Program-made: the position numbers and the translations under genes
Part shown: positions 23,013 through 32,334 of the stretch, in pieces
Layout: every line of letters begins with the position of its first letter
Position numbering within the stretch: the stretch's first letter is position 1
Virus record (IMG/VR): IMGVR_UViG_3300033145_000189
Span: 1-48,479 of that record
Direction: 5' to 3' (one strand)
DNA: 48,479 nt
Origin: a virus
The notes under the pieces: model-generated
What the model was told of the DNA's origin: nothing
What the model saw: the letters and a program-made list of their open reading frames with translations, nothing else
Database searches by the model: none

Positions 23013-26000
23013 AATTCGATTGGAACTTGAAGAACAAATTGGCGCGGCCATAAAAAAAGCTATGGATAGTGCCGACAGGGCTATTAGTGCTGGTGAAAAG
23101 AAGATTGGAAAATCCACAAAAACAGTTTCAAAAGACTTTACTAAAATGGAATCAAGGATTGGGAAAGCAACAAAAGCAATCGCACAAAAAGTAAAAGTGA
23201 TGGTTTCAAAAATGGGTAGCGGTTTCAAAAAAATAGGTTCCGCTATGTCAAATGTAGCGAAAGGAGTTGCATCGAAAGCAAAGTTAATTGGTGTAGCAAT
23301 GGTTGGAATTGGTGCTATTTCAATTCGTTCGGCAATGAAATTTGAAGAAGGAATGGCTAAAATATCTACATTAATGGATAATGTCACTAAAGGAGAATTA
23401 GAAGAAATAAGTAATGGGTTGAAAAAGTTTTCAATTCAATACGCTCAAACGGCTGATAGTTTATTAGACGCTGAATATGATATTTTATCTGCTGGTTTTC
23501 AGGATGTTTCTGAATCATTGGAAATGATAGAAGTATCATCAAAACTTGCTGTTGGTGGTGTTAGTGATGTAAAAATAACAGCAGACCTTTTAACTTCCAC
23601 CTTAAATGCTTATCAAAAAACAACTAAAGAAGCATTATCTGTTTCTGATGATTTTTTCCAAATTGTCAAGCTCGGTAAAACTGAGATTAAACTCCTTGCT
23701 CAATATTTTCCTGAATTAGTTGCAACAGGTGCGGCTTATGAAATAAGCGTCAAAGAATTAGGGGCGGCTCTTGCTACTTTAACTGCTGGTGGTATAAAAA
23801 CCTCTAAATCAAATACTTCTTTAAGAGCTACTATAAATGGATTGGTAAAGCCAACAGAAGCAATGAAAGGATTAATTCAAGAGCAGGGGTTTGAAACAGG
23901 CGCTTTAATGTTAAAAAATATTGGATTAGCTGGTTCAATTAAAATGTTAGGAAATGCTGTTAAATCAGGTAATTACGAATGGGAGACTTTATTCAGTAGT
24001 ATAGAAGCCAATACTGCTGTTTTACCTTTAGCTGGTAAAATGGCAGATGATTATATAAAAAAACAAAAAGGTATGACAGATACCATTGGCGAAACTGGTA
24101 AAGCAGTTGATAAAATAACTGCTACTACAATGTTTAAATATAAACAAGGGATACAACAAGTAAATGATGAAATGATTAAACTCGGTACTGAAATGATGCC
24201 AATGGTAATTAAATTGCTTCCTGAATTTGTGAAAGTTTTTAAAGGTGCATTACCGATTTTTGGATTGGTTGCTAAATCAATAAGTTTTATTGCTTTAGGA
24301 TTAAATGAATTAATAGCTGTTCTTCGTACTTTGCCTGTTCAATTAAGGTTTGCTTATGAACAATCCAAAGCTGTTTTTACAGGTGTTGGTATACTTGCTA
24401 AAAAATTATATTTAGCTGTGAAAAAGAATTTTAATTTAATGTCCGCTTCAATAATGACTACATTAGGGAAAGCTTTAAATTGGGTTGGAGATAAAATTGA
24501 AAGTATAGCTAAATCCGCAATTATACCAAAATCAATTGAAAATAAAATGCTTAATTTTGCAGATTCAATTACAGGGGCTTTTGATAAATCAGCACAAGCG
24601 GCAAAACATTCAGCGGAAATAGCTGAAAAAGAATTAGGTAGAATGCCAAAAGATTCAGGAATTCTTAAAGCTCTTGATGCGGCAGAAAGTAAACGAAAAA
24701 AAGCATTGGGTGATATTCAAAAACAAAGATTATTTATAAATGAAAATTTTGTAACTCCATTAGATGCTGTTGGTGATGCAATTCTTAATATGGCAGATAA
24801 TACTAAAAAAGCATTTGAAAAAACAAATAAAGAAATTAAAAAGACAGGAAAGGAATTAAAGAAGATTGTACCTAAACAGAAAATAGTGGTCGATAGAAAA
24901 ATGCAAGCTGAGTTGTTTTTTACTAAACAAAAAACTGCAAGACAGGCAGAAATTAATCGTACAATAATGGAAAATGAAGCTAATGAAGCGAGTATAAAGG
25001 CAACAAAAGAATTGGAAAGTCATACAAAAACAATGGGAATAGTTAATTCAGAATTATCAAATTTTGCAGGATCATTAATAAATGCTTCTATATCAATAGG
25101 TGATTCAATTAAAAATTTTGGTAAAAATTTCGGTTCATCTATGATGAAAAGAATGGTTGATGATGTAATGATAGACGTTTCAGATGAGATTGGTGATGCG
25201 ATTGGAGCAACTGGTGACACTTTATTAAAAGTCGCTGGTGGAATAATGTCTATGTATAATTCATTCCGGGCAATTGCATCAGGTGAAACAGATAGCAGGG
25301 CCGGAATAGCGTCAATGACTATGCAGGGTACGGCAATGGGAGCTTCAGTAGGAGGTCCAATTGGTGCTGGTGTTGGTGCGGTTATGGGAGCGCAATTTGG
25401 GTGGATAGGTGCTCGTAAAGGTCGTAAAGAACAAAAGAAGGATATTAAAAAACAGATTGCGGCAATGGCAGAACAAAGAGAACAAGAAAAGAAATGGCGT
25501 TCATATAATGATCCTACATCAAAAGAATTTCAAGCTCGTTGGGGAACGAGGATGGAAGGTATAAAAATCAAAGTATCAAATGCAATGGGTTCTATTGTTG
25601 GTTCAGTTGGTGACATGGCTACCGCAATAGAAGATTCAAGTGAGGTAATTACTGATGCTTATGAATCTGTTTTATCTGCAAGGTCTGGTAAGACATCTGC
25701 CGCAGGAGCATTAACTTCTGCTATTGCAGATTCAGGATTAGAAGAAGAAATAAAATCGGCATTGGAAGCCGCAGAGATCACTAAAATACAAGCTGAAGGT
25801 TCACAGGAAGCTCTTGATAATGCTTTGAATATAGAACGAATACATCATGCTATTGGTTCATCGTGGACGACTATTATCAAGGCGGCACAATTACGAATGG
25901 AAGCAGAAGATAATTTAGTTGAAAAGAAAAAGATAGCAGAAGAAGCCGCATTGTACGCACAAAATTTAATTGATAGCAGACAACTTGAAATTGTGGACTT

Positions 26001-26382
26001 AAAGCAGAATTTAATTGATTCTGAATTACATTTAGTAGCGGAGCAATTCAGATTAATTAATGAGCAAAAAGGATTCATTACAGGGACGCTTGGCAGGGGA
26101 TTGGCAACTACTGCAATGCAGGAGACTATGGGTTCAATTCTTTCTTACGGTTTATCAGGTGCAGAAGCTGAACACGTTGCATCATGGCAACAGGGAGGTA
26201 TGAGGCAGGCATTAACTCCAATGGCTGGTGCTACAACTAATAATTCATCAAGTACAAGTGTAGGCGGTACGAATGTGACTATTAATGCTACTCTCGGAAG
26301 TCAAGTAGATGTAACGAATCTTGGAAATCAACTTGGTGATGCAATGGCATATAAATTGAAAAGTAATATGGGGCGAATCTAA
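22993..26382 (+). CDS. Tail tape measure protein
   Basis: 1129 residues, the longest gene here, from ATG 22993 with AAGGAAAG upstream. A Lys-rich helical N-terminus is followed by a TP901-type core (residues ~115-330, e.g. MKFEEGMAKISTLMDNV and LKKFSIQYAQTADSLLDAEYDILSAG). Several hydrophobic helices follow (~410-450 and ~770-800, GPIGAGVGAVMG), then long coiled-coil stretches. It sets tail length and is ejected with DNA. At the usual ~0.15 nm per residue it predicts a tail near 170 nm; this is an estimate from length only. Confidence 0.9.
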   Translation: MSENTFEIRLELEEQIGAAIKKAMDSADRAISAGEKKIGKSTKTVSKDFTKMESRIGKATKAIAQKVKVMVSKMGSGFKKIGSAMSNVAKGVASKAKLIGVAMVGIGAISIRSAMKFEEGMAKISTLMDNVTKGELEEISNGLKKFSIQYAQTADSLLDAEYDILSAGFQDVSESLEMIEVSSKLAVGGVSDVKITADLLTSTLNAYQKTTKEALSVSDDFFQIVKLGKTEIKLLAQYFPELVATGAAYEISVKELGAALATLTAGGIKTSKSNTSLRATINGLVKPTEAMKGLIQEQGFETGALMLKNIGLAGSIKMLGNAVKSGNYEWETLFSSIEANTAVLPLAGKMADDYIKKQKGMTDTIGETGKAVDKITATTMFKYKQGIQQVNDEMIKLGTEMMPMVIKLLPEFVKVFKGALPIFGLVAKSISFIALGLNELIAVLRTLPVQLRFAYEQSKAVFTGVGILAKKLYLAVKKNFNLMSASIMTTLGKALNWVGDKIESIAKSAIIPKSIENKMLNFADSITGAFDKSAQAAKHSAEIAEKELGRMPKDSGILKALDAAESKRKKALGDIQKQRLFINENFVTPLDAVGDAILNMADNTKKAFEKTNKEIKKTGKELKKIVPKQKIVVDRKMQAELFFTKQKTARQAEINRTIMENEANEASIKATKELESHTKTMGIVNSELSNFAGSLINASISIGDSIKNFGKNFGSSMMKRMVDDVMIDVSDEIGDAIGATGDTLLKVAGGIMSMYNSFRAIASGETDSRAGIASMTMQGTAMGASVGGPIGAGVGAVMGAQFGWIGARKGRKEQKKDIKKQIAAMAEQREQEKKWRSYNDPTSKEFQARWGTRMEGIKIKVSNAMGSIVGSVGDMATAIEDSSEVITDAYESVLSARSGKTSAAGALTSAIADSGLEEEIKSALEAAEITKIQAEGSQEALDNALNIERIHHAIGSSWTTIIKAAQLRMEAEDNLVEKKKIAEEAALYAQNLIDSRQLEIVDLKQNLIDSELHLVAEQFRLINEQKGFITGTLGRGLATTAMQETMGSILSYGLSGAEAEHVASWQQGGMRQALTPMAGATTNNSSSTSVGGTNVTINATLGSQVDVTNLGNQLGDAMAYKLKSNMGRI

Positions 26383-27221
26383 TGGCGATAAGTATTCAAT
26401 TCGGTTCATATACAATGGTTGGTGCAGTAAAATCTTGGGGTGAACAAGGTAATGTAAGGATTATTGCGCAGACAATAGCAGGGTTTGACGGAGCGGTACT
26501 TGATACGACTACCCCTCCGCGTGATTCTCGTATTATATCTATCCGTGGAATGCTTTTCGGTTCGAGCCAAGATAATTTACGAACATTACGAGATAATCTT
26601 CGCGCTGCTTTGAATAGTGGTGTACAGAAATTACATTTTTATACTGATCGATACTTAAATGCTTACATGGAAAATTGCAGGGAAAAATATGTAAAGGGTA
26701 GTGCTGGAACTGTCCTTGAATATGATGTAGATTTCTTTTGTGCTGATCCTTTTGTTTATGGAAATGAAATTGTATATGATATGGGCACAGTATTATATTG
26801 GACTAATCCAGAAAAAGGCGATGTAAAAATTATTCATAACCCCGGTAATGTCATTATATATCCTCGTTTTCGTATGATTGTTGGGGATGCTGGAAATTCG
26901 GAATCCAATAATATATCGGTAACAAATGATACCATAAGTAAATCTTTTATATTGACAACTGCAATTGGAATTAAAAATGGTTTTGAAGTAAACACTTCAG
27001 AATTAACAGTTAGAAAAACAAGTGTAGTAGCATATATTGATTATACTGGATATTGGATGGATGATAATTATACCGGAACTCCGGTTGACGATAGGGATAA
27101 TTGGTCTGGTGATTTCATTTGGCTTGAACCGGGAGATAACAGTATAACATGTACATGGGATGATGTTGTTAATGTAAATAGAATTCATATGGGTATTAGA
27201 TTCAATCCAAGGTGGCAATAA
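26382..27221 (+). CDS. Distal tail protein (Dit-like), copy 1
   Basis: 279 residues from ATG 26382 (TAATG overlap with the tape measure). Residues ~28-60 (IAGFDGAVLDTTTPPRDSRIISIRG) and ~88-125 (LHFYTDRYLNAYM, YDVDFFCADPFVYGN) match the N-terminal ring domain of Dit/sipho_tail proteins. The C-terminal half is a beta domain ending in RIHMGIRFNPRWQ. Dit forms the hub ring at the tail tip. The next gene is a clear paralogue, so this arose by tandem duplication. Confidence 0.82.
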   Translation: MAISIQFGSYTMVGAVKSWGEQGNVRIIAQTIAGFDGAVLDTTTPPRDSRIISIRGMLFGSSQDNLRTLRDNLRAALNSGVQKLHFYTDRYLNAYMENCREKYVKGSAGTVLEYDVDFFCADPFVYGNEIVYDMGTVLYWTNPEKGDVKIIHNPGNVIIYPRFRMIVGDAGNSESNNISVTNDTISKSFILTTAIGIKNGFEVNTSELTVRKTSVVAYIDYTGYWMDDNYTGTPVDDRDNWSGDFIWLEPGDNSITCTWDDVVNVNRIHMGIRFNPRWQ

Positions 27222-27970
27222 TGTCTTTTGCTATGAAATTTGGAACATTGGATTTAGATGGCTATATTTCTTCTTGGGAAGAAGAATGCGGTAATCGTCT
27301 AACTCCATTAAAGATAGCTGGTGTTCATGGTGCAGTGATAACCGAAGACCCACCGCCGAGAGATTCCAAAATCGTGCGCGTACAGGGTTGGTTAAGTGAA
27401 AACAGCGATACAACATTAAGAGACAAAAGAGATGCCTTTAAGGGTGCATTATACGACGATGAACAGAACCTTTACTTACATTCAGACCGCTACTTAAAAG
27501 CGAACCTTCGTGATTATTCTGATAATTATAAAGAAGCGGCAATGGCATTAGATTTTGATGCTGAATTCTTTTGTGCTGATCCTTACGAATATGCCTTGAC
27601 CCCAATTGTAAATCAAGTTTCCCCATATACGAGCGGTAATTTATTGGCTAATGATCCGAGTTGTAACTCTAAACTATTTCCATCTTTTCATCTTTATCCT
27701 ACAGGCGGTGCTATTTCTAATATTACGGTTACAAATACAAGTCTGTCTCCTGTTAGGAGTTTTAATTATAGCGGCACAATAGCAGACGGAGGGTATCTTG
27801 GGGTGAGCAGTTCACAATATGTAGTTTTGAATAGCGGCAATTTAGACATGGCTAATTTTTCTGGTGATTTTTTATGGGTTTCTGGTTTAGAATTGAATTA
27901 CATTAGTGCTACTTTTACAGGTTCCCCTACAGTTCTCTTTGGTTTAGTATATACTCCAAGGTGGTATTAA
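27221..27970 (+). CDS. Distal tail protein (Dit-like), copy 2
   Basis: 249 residues from ATG 27221 (TAATG overlap; GTG 27212 is an alternative). It shows the same landmarks as copy 1: IAGVHGAVITEDPPPRDSKIVRVQG, LHSDRYLKANL, FDAEFFCADPYEYAL and the ending LFGLVYTPRWY. Identity outside these landmarks is low, so the duplication is old. The two proteins may form two stacked rings or a mixed ring; the sequence cannot tell which. Confidence 0.8.
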   Translation: MSFAMKFGTLDLDGYISSWEEECGNRLTPLKIAGVHGAVITEDPPPRDSKIVRVQGWLSENSDTTLRDKRDAFKGALYDDEQNLYLHSDRYLKANLRDYSDNYKEAAMALDFDAEFFCADPYEYALTPIVNQVSPYTSGNLLANDPSCNSKLFPSFHLYPTGGAISNITVTNTSLSPVRSFNYSGTIADGGYLGVSSSQYVVLNSGNLDMANFSGDFLWVSGLELNYISATFTGSPTVLFGLVYTPRWY

Positions 27971-29323
27971 ATGCCTAATATTCAAAATGATGTTCAAATT
28001 TCACTTTATCAAATTGGTGGTACTCCTGTTTGCGGTGCTACTGCAACATGGACGTTTCATAGTTACCTGAAACCGATATATATGCAATGGTGTGATTTTC
28101 GCCTTGGAGGTAATGCTTGGTTTGATTTATATGTTGAAGATACATTCACTGAAAATGTAAGAAATCAATCTGCAAGACAGGAATGGGAAATACATGTAGG
28201 GGTAAAATTAACTGATGAAAGTGTATTTACTACATGGTATCGAGGGTTAATTGAACGAAGTGCAGAAGTAAGAGTTGGCGGTAGTATTTATACTCATTTT
28301 ATGGGTAATGGATATTCATATAAATATATGGCTCGTGGTTATCATTGGAGGGATTCAACAACTGAAACCATATCGACAATTTTACAAAAAATATTTGACA
28401 CCAGTCCTAATCTTGTATCAAATTCACGGTGTTTGTGGGATGCTTCAAAGTTATCTATGGCAAGTGAATATACTGTTAATGCTTGGAATTTTAAGGGCGA
28501 TTCACTTCATGCTGTTCAATTTCTTTCAATACTGCAAGGCGGGACAGGTGTATTATCTCCTATGGAATGGAAGATAGATCCTACCGATAGAAAATTTTAT
28601 TTTCAAGACCCAACTAATACAGTAACAGAAGGGTCTTTATTTATTGCAGGGAAAGATATTACAGATGTAGCAGAATCAGGAATGAGTGGTGATGGTGGTA
28701 ATCAATTAATAGGGTTTGGAATAGATCGCGGGGGGGATGTATATTATCGACTTTGGCAAAATGCAGGAGATATAGCCAGTGAAGGTATTCGTAGTGAACT
28801 TCTTGATATTACACCTTTATCTAATGATACTGATGCAGATCGATATTTACAAAGTCATTATATGGTTACGCATTGGACTACTTCTAATCTACTTACTTTT
28901 ATGTGGCCGGAAGTTACTTGGTGGTTGCATAAATATATACCTATTGGAAAAATTCGTGTTCATTTACCTGAAAGCGATGAAGCTGCGCGACAAGAAACAT
29001 TTCAACTCCATAAAGTAATTTATGAATTTGGGCAAATTCCAAGTGTTGAAAAAAATGAGATTAAACAAGAGTCGTCTTGGATTAAAGCTCAAGTATTTCT
29101 CGGTAATCAGGGTTTTGGGCTTATGGAAGAAATTGTACGAATTTCAGATAGACAATATTGGAGTGGTATGCGTAATTGGAATAGAAATCGAACTTATCCG
29201 TTAGCATATTCTTCTGACCCTGCCGCCGGAGATTTCCCCGGTCAAATGATTCATAATACGACAACTCATCTTAATAAATATTGGGATGATAATGCTGGTG
29301 CTTGGGTTACTCCCGCCCCGTAA
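27971..29323 (+). CDS. Putative tail hub / baseplate protein
   Basis: 450 residues from ATG 27971, immediately after the Dit-like pair. It begins with beta-rich segments (QISLYQIGGTPVCGATATW; GGNAWFDLYVEDTFTENV), has a helical middle (ETISTILQKIFDTSPNLV) and a further beta part. A C-terminal segment (YPLAYSSDPAAGDFPGQMIHNTTTHLNKYW) resembles short collar or tip repeats found at the ends of tail proteins. The order of elements and the genome position suit a Tal/gp27-like hub. No peptidase or lysozyme motif was seen. Family assignment is tentative. Confidence 0.6.
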   Translation: MPNIQNDVQISLYQIGGTPVCGATATWTFHSYLKPIYMQWCDFRLGGNAWFDLYVEDTFTENVRNQSARQEWEIHVGVKLTDESVFTTWYRGLIERSAEVRVGGSIYTHFMGNGYSYKYMARGYHWRDSTTETISTILQKIFDTSPNLVSNSRCLWDASKLSMASEYTVNAWNFKGDSLHAVQFLSILQGGTGVLSPMEWKIDPTDRKFYFQDPTNTVTEGSLFIAGKDITDVAESGMSGDGGNQLIGFGIDRGGDVYYRLWQNAGDIASEGIRSELLDITPLSNDTDADRYLQSHYMVTHWTTSNLLTFMWPEVTWWLHKYIPIGKIRVHLPESDEAARQETFQLHKVIYEFGQIPSVEKNEIKQESSWIKAQVFLGNQGFGLMEEIVRISDRQYWSGMRNWNRNRTYPLAYSSDPAAGDFPGQMIHNTTTHLNKYWDDNAGAWVTPAP

Positions 29324-29433
29324 GAATATTGAACTCTTGAAAAAAAATATATTTCTTACCTTGACAAATGTTTTCTGTGTTGTATTCTTCTTGCGGCATT
29401 ACCGAAGAACTTATTGTTATATAAGGAGATATA
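29324..29433 (+). other. Intergenic region with hairpin and promoter
   Basis: This 110-base gap separates the tail genes from the glycan module. GTAAGAA (29320-29326) can pair with TTCTTAC (29353-29359) around an A-rich loop; no T run follows, so it is not a convincing terminator. A sigma70-like promoter (29361-29388) and a ribosome site AAGGAG (29423-29428) complete the gap. Confidence 0.55.
29361..29388 (+). promoter_or_regulatory. Sigma70-type promoter for the glycan module
   Basis: TTGACA (29361-29366) is a perfect -35 box; after a 16-base spacer comes TATTCT (29383-29388), four of six matches to TATAAT. Transcription would start near 29395, about 40 bases before the ATG at 29434. It lies in one of the few gaps in a long + strand array, which makes a chance match less likely. 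Confidence 0.55.
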
Positions 29434-30174
29434 ATGGTTACACGATTACGAATAATCATACCTACTATTCGGATTGATAGTCTGAAAAAATCTCTTGATT
29501 CTATTTTAAGGCAGATACCAATTGTAGATATATTTGTTCGTATAGTAATCGTTTATGATGGTTCATTATTAAATCCGCCTGAATATAAAGAAGAAAGTCC
29601 TTTCTATAAAGTAACATCACATCAAATTAATTATACTGGAAATCCTGCTCGTGCAGTAAATGATGAAATGCAATATAAACACGATTTCATTATGCACTGG
29701 TTTGATGATGATTTAATGTTACCGAATTCTATTTCTGCATTATTGAAAGGTGCAGAAAATGGAGCGGATGTAATTTGCGGTTGTGTAGAATCTAAAGAAT
29801 TTTCTTTTGAATTGAAAAATTTATATGGGCGTTATCCAGATAAAGGGTTACGAGTAATTTTAAGTAAGAATTTTATGCCACTTCAAGGATTGTTAATCCG
29901 TGGTGATTTCTTTCGTAAATTAAAAGGATTTAATGAGAAATTCAAATATACTTACGATTGGGATTTTTCAATTCGCTGCTGCATGTACGGACAACTCGCT
30001 TTCATATTTGATAAGGTCGCATTATGGCTCCCTTCTGATGATGGTATGATTGGTTCTTACATGGGATTAAATACAAAATTAACTGATGCTGAAAGAAAAG
30101 AATATAAAGATAATTGGAATTTACGCCGACAGGAACTTGGGAAAGAATGGGAGGAATCATGTCCGAATCATTAG
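29434..30174 (+). CDS. Family 2-like glycosyltransferase
   Basis: 246 residues from ATG 29434 with AAGGAG upstream. The N-terminus LRIIIPTIRIDSLKKSLDSILRQ is the usual GT-A opening, VIVYDGS follows near residue 46, and MHWFDDDLMLP near residue 86 carries the DxD-type metal and nucleotide-sugar site. KLKGFNEKFKYTYDWDFSIRC provides the acceptor-side acidic region. The enzyme would transfer a sugar from an activated donor; donor and acceptor are unknown. It is the first gene after the promoter at 29361. Confidence 0.8.
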   Translation: MVTRLRIIIPTIRIDSLKKSLDSILRQIPIVDIFVRIVIVYDGSLLNPPEYKEESPFYKVTSHQINYTGNPARAVNDEMQYKHDFIMHWFDDDLMLPNSISALLKGAENGADVICGCVESKEFSFELKNLYGRYPDKGLRVILSKNFMPLQGLLIRGDFFRKLKGFNEKFKYTYDWDFSIRCCMYGQLAFIFDKVALWLPSDDGMIGSYMGLNTKLTDAERKEYKDNWNLRRQELGKEWEESCPNH

Positions 30175-31463
30175 AAAGTTTACTACCTCAAATTGGTGGA
30201 AATGTACCTCGTCTTTGGCATTTAATATGGGAGCATAATTCGGATTTAAGAACCCATGCTGATATGGATTCTCCGAATAGTATTGCTTACTGTAATTGGA
30301 CACGTTCTTGCGGGATGCGTGAACTACATGGACGTGTTGTAGGCCTTGAATTGGACGAAGAAGCTGATACTCAATATCAACGACTTTGTACGTTGATGAA
30401 TCAGACTCCAGAAAAAATCAAAGTTATTGAAAATGCTAAACCATCTGGAAAGAAATCAATTGCTTTAGTTTATAACAGTAAAGATCAATGCGGGATTGCC
30501 CAACATACTGAATATTGGGTTAATCATCTTCATACCAGTTTTATCAAAATAAATTATCAACCAGATTCAAATTCATATCCTGACATTCTGCGTCAATGCC
30601 GTGTTCATGGTATTTCAATAGTTCATTTTCAACATGAATTTGCACTATTCCCGAATCAAGATGCTTTTACTGAATTGCTTATGGCATTGAAAAAAGATAG
30701 TCGTAAAATAATAATTGAATTCCATTCCGTTTCATCAATGTATCTGGATAGGCAAAGAGAGTATACTGAATTGGCTGATGTGGTAATATTACACCATGCG
30801 ACTGATGATTTATCTGGTTACGGAGCAGAAATCAAATTGATTGATCTGGCTCTACCAGAAAAAGAAGCTCGTCTTGCATCATTCAGGGCGAGGCATAAAT
30901 ATATCGTCGCTCTGTTTGGTTTCCCTGTTGATCATAAGCGTTTTCCAAGTTTGATTAAAGAAATTGCATCGGTTAAGAAAAAGAAACTCGGATTGCTTAT
31001 GATTACCCCTTACGACAAAGAAGTGCCGAATAAAGATGTTGCCGATATGGAGAAAGAAATAAACGAAACAGGATTAATGGAACATACTCTTTGGATAAAT
31101 GAATTTCTACCTATCGAGGAAGTAATCAGTACATTGAAATATGCTGATATTACTTATTTTAATTATGATCCTGAAGTGGGTCAAGGGAGTGCAAGTGGAG
31201 CGGCGGCAATCGCATTACTTGCAGGTAGAGTGATTGTAAATGAATCATCTATGTATGAAGACCTTCCAGTAGAATTCCGTGGTGATAAAACTTGGCGAGA
31301 TATTATTTTGAAAGGATATAAAGCCAAAGGCAAACGCCATCATTATAAAGCGTGGAAAAAGGTTGCAAAATTAATGGACACCAGAGCCAGTTCAAATGTT
31401 GCAAGCGGATACGATCAGATTTACATTCAATTGCTCACGAAAGAAGGTAAAGTAAATGGATAA
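30159..31463 (+). CDS. GT-B fold glycosyltransferase (GT4/GT1-like)
   Basis: 434 residues from ATG 30159, with GGGAGG about 5 bases upstream; it overlaps the previous gene by 16 bases. The first ~90 residues are an extra domain. From residue ~97 a Rossmann-type half follows (KSIALVYNSKDQCGIAQHTEYW), with IVHFQHEFALF in the middle. The second half has YIVALFGFPVDHKRFPSLI, WINEFLPIEEVISTLKYADITYF and the phosphate-binding region GSASGAAAIALLAGRVIV. This plan matches GT4-type enzymes. Donor and acceptor are unknown. Confidence 0.72.
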   Translation: MSESLESLLPQIGGNVPRLWHLIWEHNSDLRTHADMDSPNSIAYCNWTRSCGMRELHGRVVGLELDEEADTQYQRLCTLMNQTPEKIKVIENAKPSGKKSIALVYNSKDQCGIAQHTEYWVNHLHTSFIKINYQPDSNSYPDILRQCRVHGISIVHFQHEFALFPNQDAFTELLMALKKDSRKIIIEFHSVSSMYLDRQREYTELADVVILHHATDDLSGYGAEIKLIDLALPEKEARLASFRARHKYIVALFGFPVDHKRFPSLIKEIASVKKKKLGLLMITPYDKEVPNKDVADMEKEINETGLMEHTLWINEFLPIEEVISTLKYADITYFNYDPEVGQGSASGAAAIALLAGRVIVNESSMYEDLPVEFRGDKTWRDIILKGYKAKGKRHHYKAWKKVAKLMDTRASSNVASGYDQIYIQLLTKEGKVNG

Positions 31464-32334
31464 AGAGGAACGAATTGAAATTAAAAAGATACAAGAGATT
31501 TCTGAATCTCCTATAATTGAACATCAAGAAATATTTGGGATAGGTATTGGAACTATCAATGCCCCAGAACGACTCTTAAATTTACTTGAGTCGATAGTTG
31601 AATTTACTAAAAGACCTTACAGGGTTTATGTTCTCGATGATGGTTCAGATGAAGAATTGATAAATTACAATCGGACGATTTGTAAATTGATGAATGTACA
31701 TCTTGGAGAACATAGAGGGCAAAATGGAGAACCTTTGAATCATGGGATTTCAATAACGTGGAACAATTGTGTCAATGCTCTTGATGATTGTAAATACATT
31801 GCATTATTGAATGATGATGTTGTACTGACAGAAGATTGGGATGAAGCATTGATAGGTTCTTTGGAACGGAATGAAAATATAGGAATGGTTTCTTTACCGG
31901 AAAAACTTTTCTCACATGACACCAGAATCAAAACAAATGAATTTCCAATCCAAGTTCTTTCTTCTCAAGGATTCTGTTTTGCTTTCAGTCATAAAGATTG
32001 GTTAGGTGTCGGACACTTCAATGAAATGTATAAAAGTTTCTATGAAGAAGTACAGTTCGGTAATGACATGATAAGTAAACTTGGGAAATCAAATTACATA
32101 TTACCTTATCCAGTCATAAAACATAATCACGAAGAAGGTCATGCGTTTTCTGAAAATCCAAAATTACGACCATCACTCCGAATGAAACTATCAAAAAAGA
32201 TTTACGAATTAAAATATAATGAAGAACAATTAGATGAATTGTTTAATAATTATACTGCACAACCAATTGTTTTTTTCAACGGTAAAGAATGGAAAACAAT
32301 GGAAAAATCACCGGAAATTTTCAGGAGATTATAA
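31456..32334 (+). CDS. Family 2-like glycosyltransferase
   Basis: 292 residues from ATG 31456, overlapping the previous stop. Key parts are GIGIGTINAPERLLNLLESIVE (start of the GT-A fold), VYVLDDGSDEELI, a DxD-type site IALLNDDVVLTEDWDEAL near residue 115, and FNEMYKSFYEEVQFGNDMISKL as the acceptor-side acidic cluster. A C-terminal ~60 residues extend beyond the core. It probably adds one residue in a chain with the neighbouring transferases. The next gene is a relative. Confidence 0.8.
   Translation: MDKEERIEIKKIQEISESPIIEHQEIFGIGIGTINAPERLLNLLESIVEFTKRPYRVYVLDDGSDEELINYNRTICKLMNVHLGEHRGQNGEPLNHGISITWNNCVNALDDCKYIALLNDDVVLTEDWDEALIGSLERNENIGMVSLPEKLFSHDTRIKTNEFPIQVLSSQGFCFAFSHKDWLGVGHFNEMYKSFYEEVQFGNDMISKLGKSNYILPYPVIKHNHEEGHAFSENPKLRPSLRMKLSKKIYELKYNEEQLDELFNNYTAQPIVFFNGKEWKTMEKSPEIFRRL

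Noticed and set aside
22956-23387. Minus-strand open frame of 143 codons, and other minus-strand frames
   Set aside because: They are complements of well supported + strand genes, have no ribosome sites and show low-complexity composition typical of shadows.
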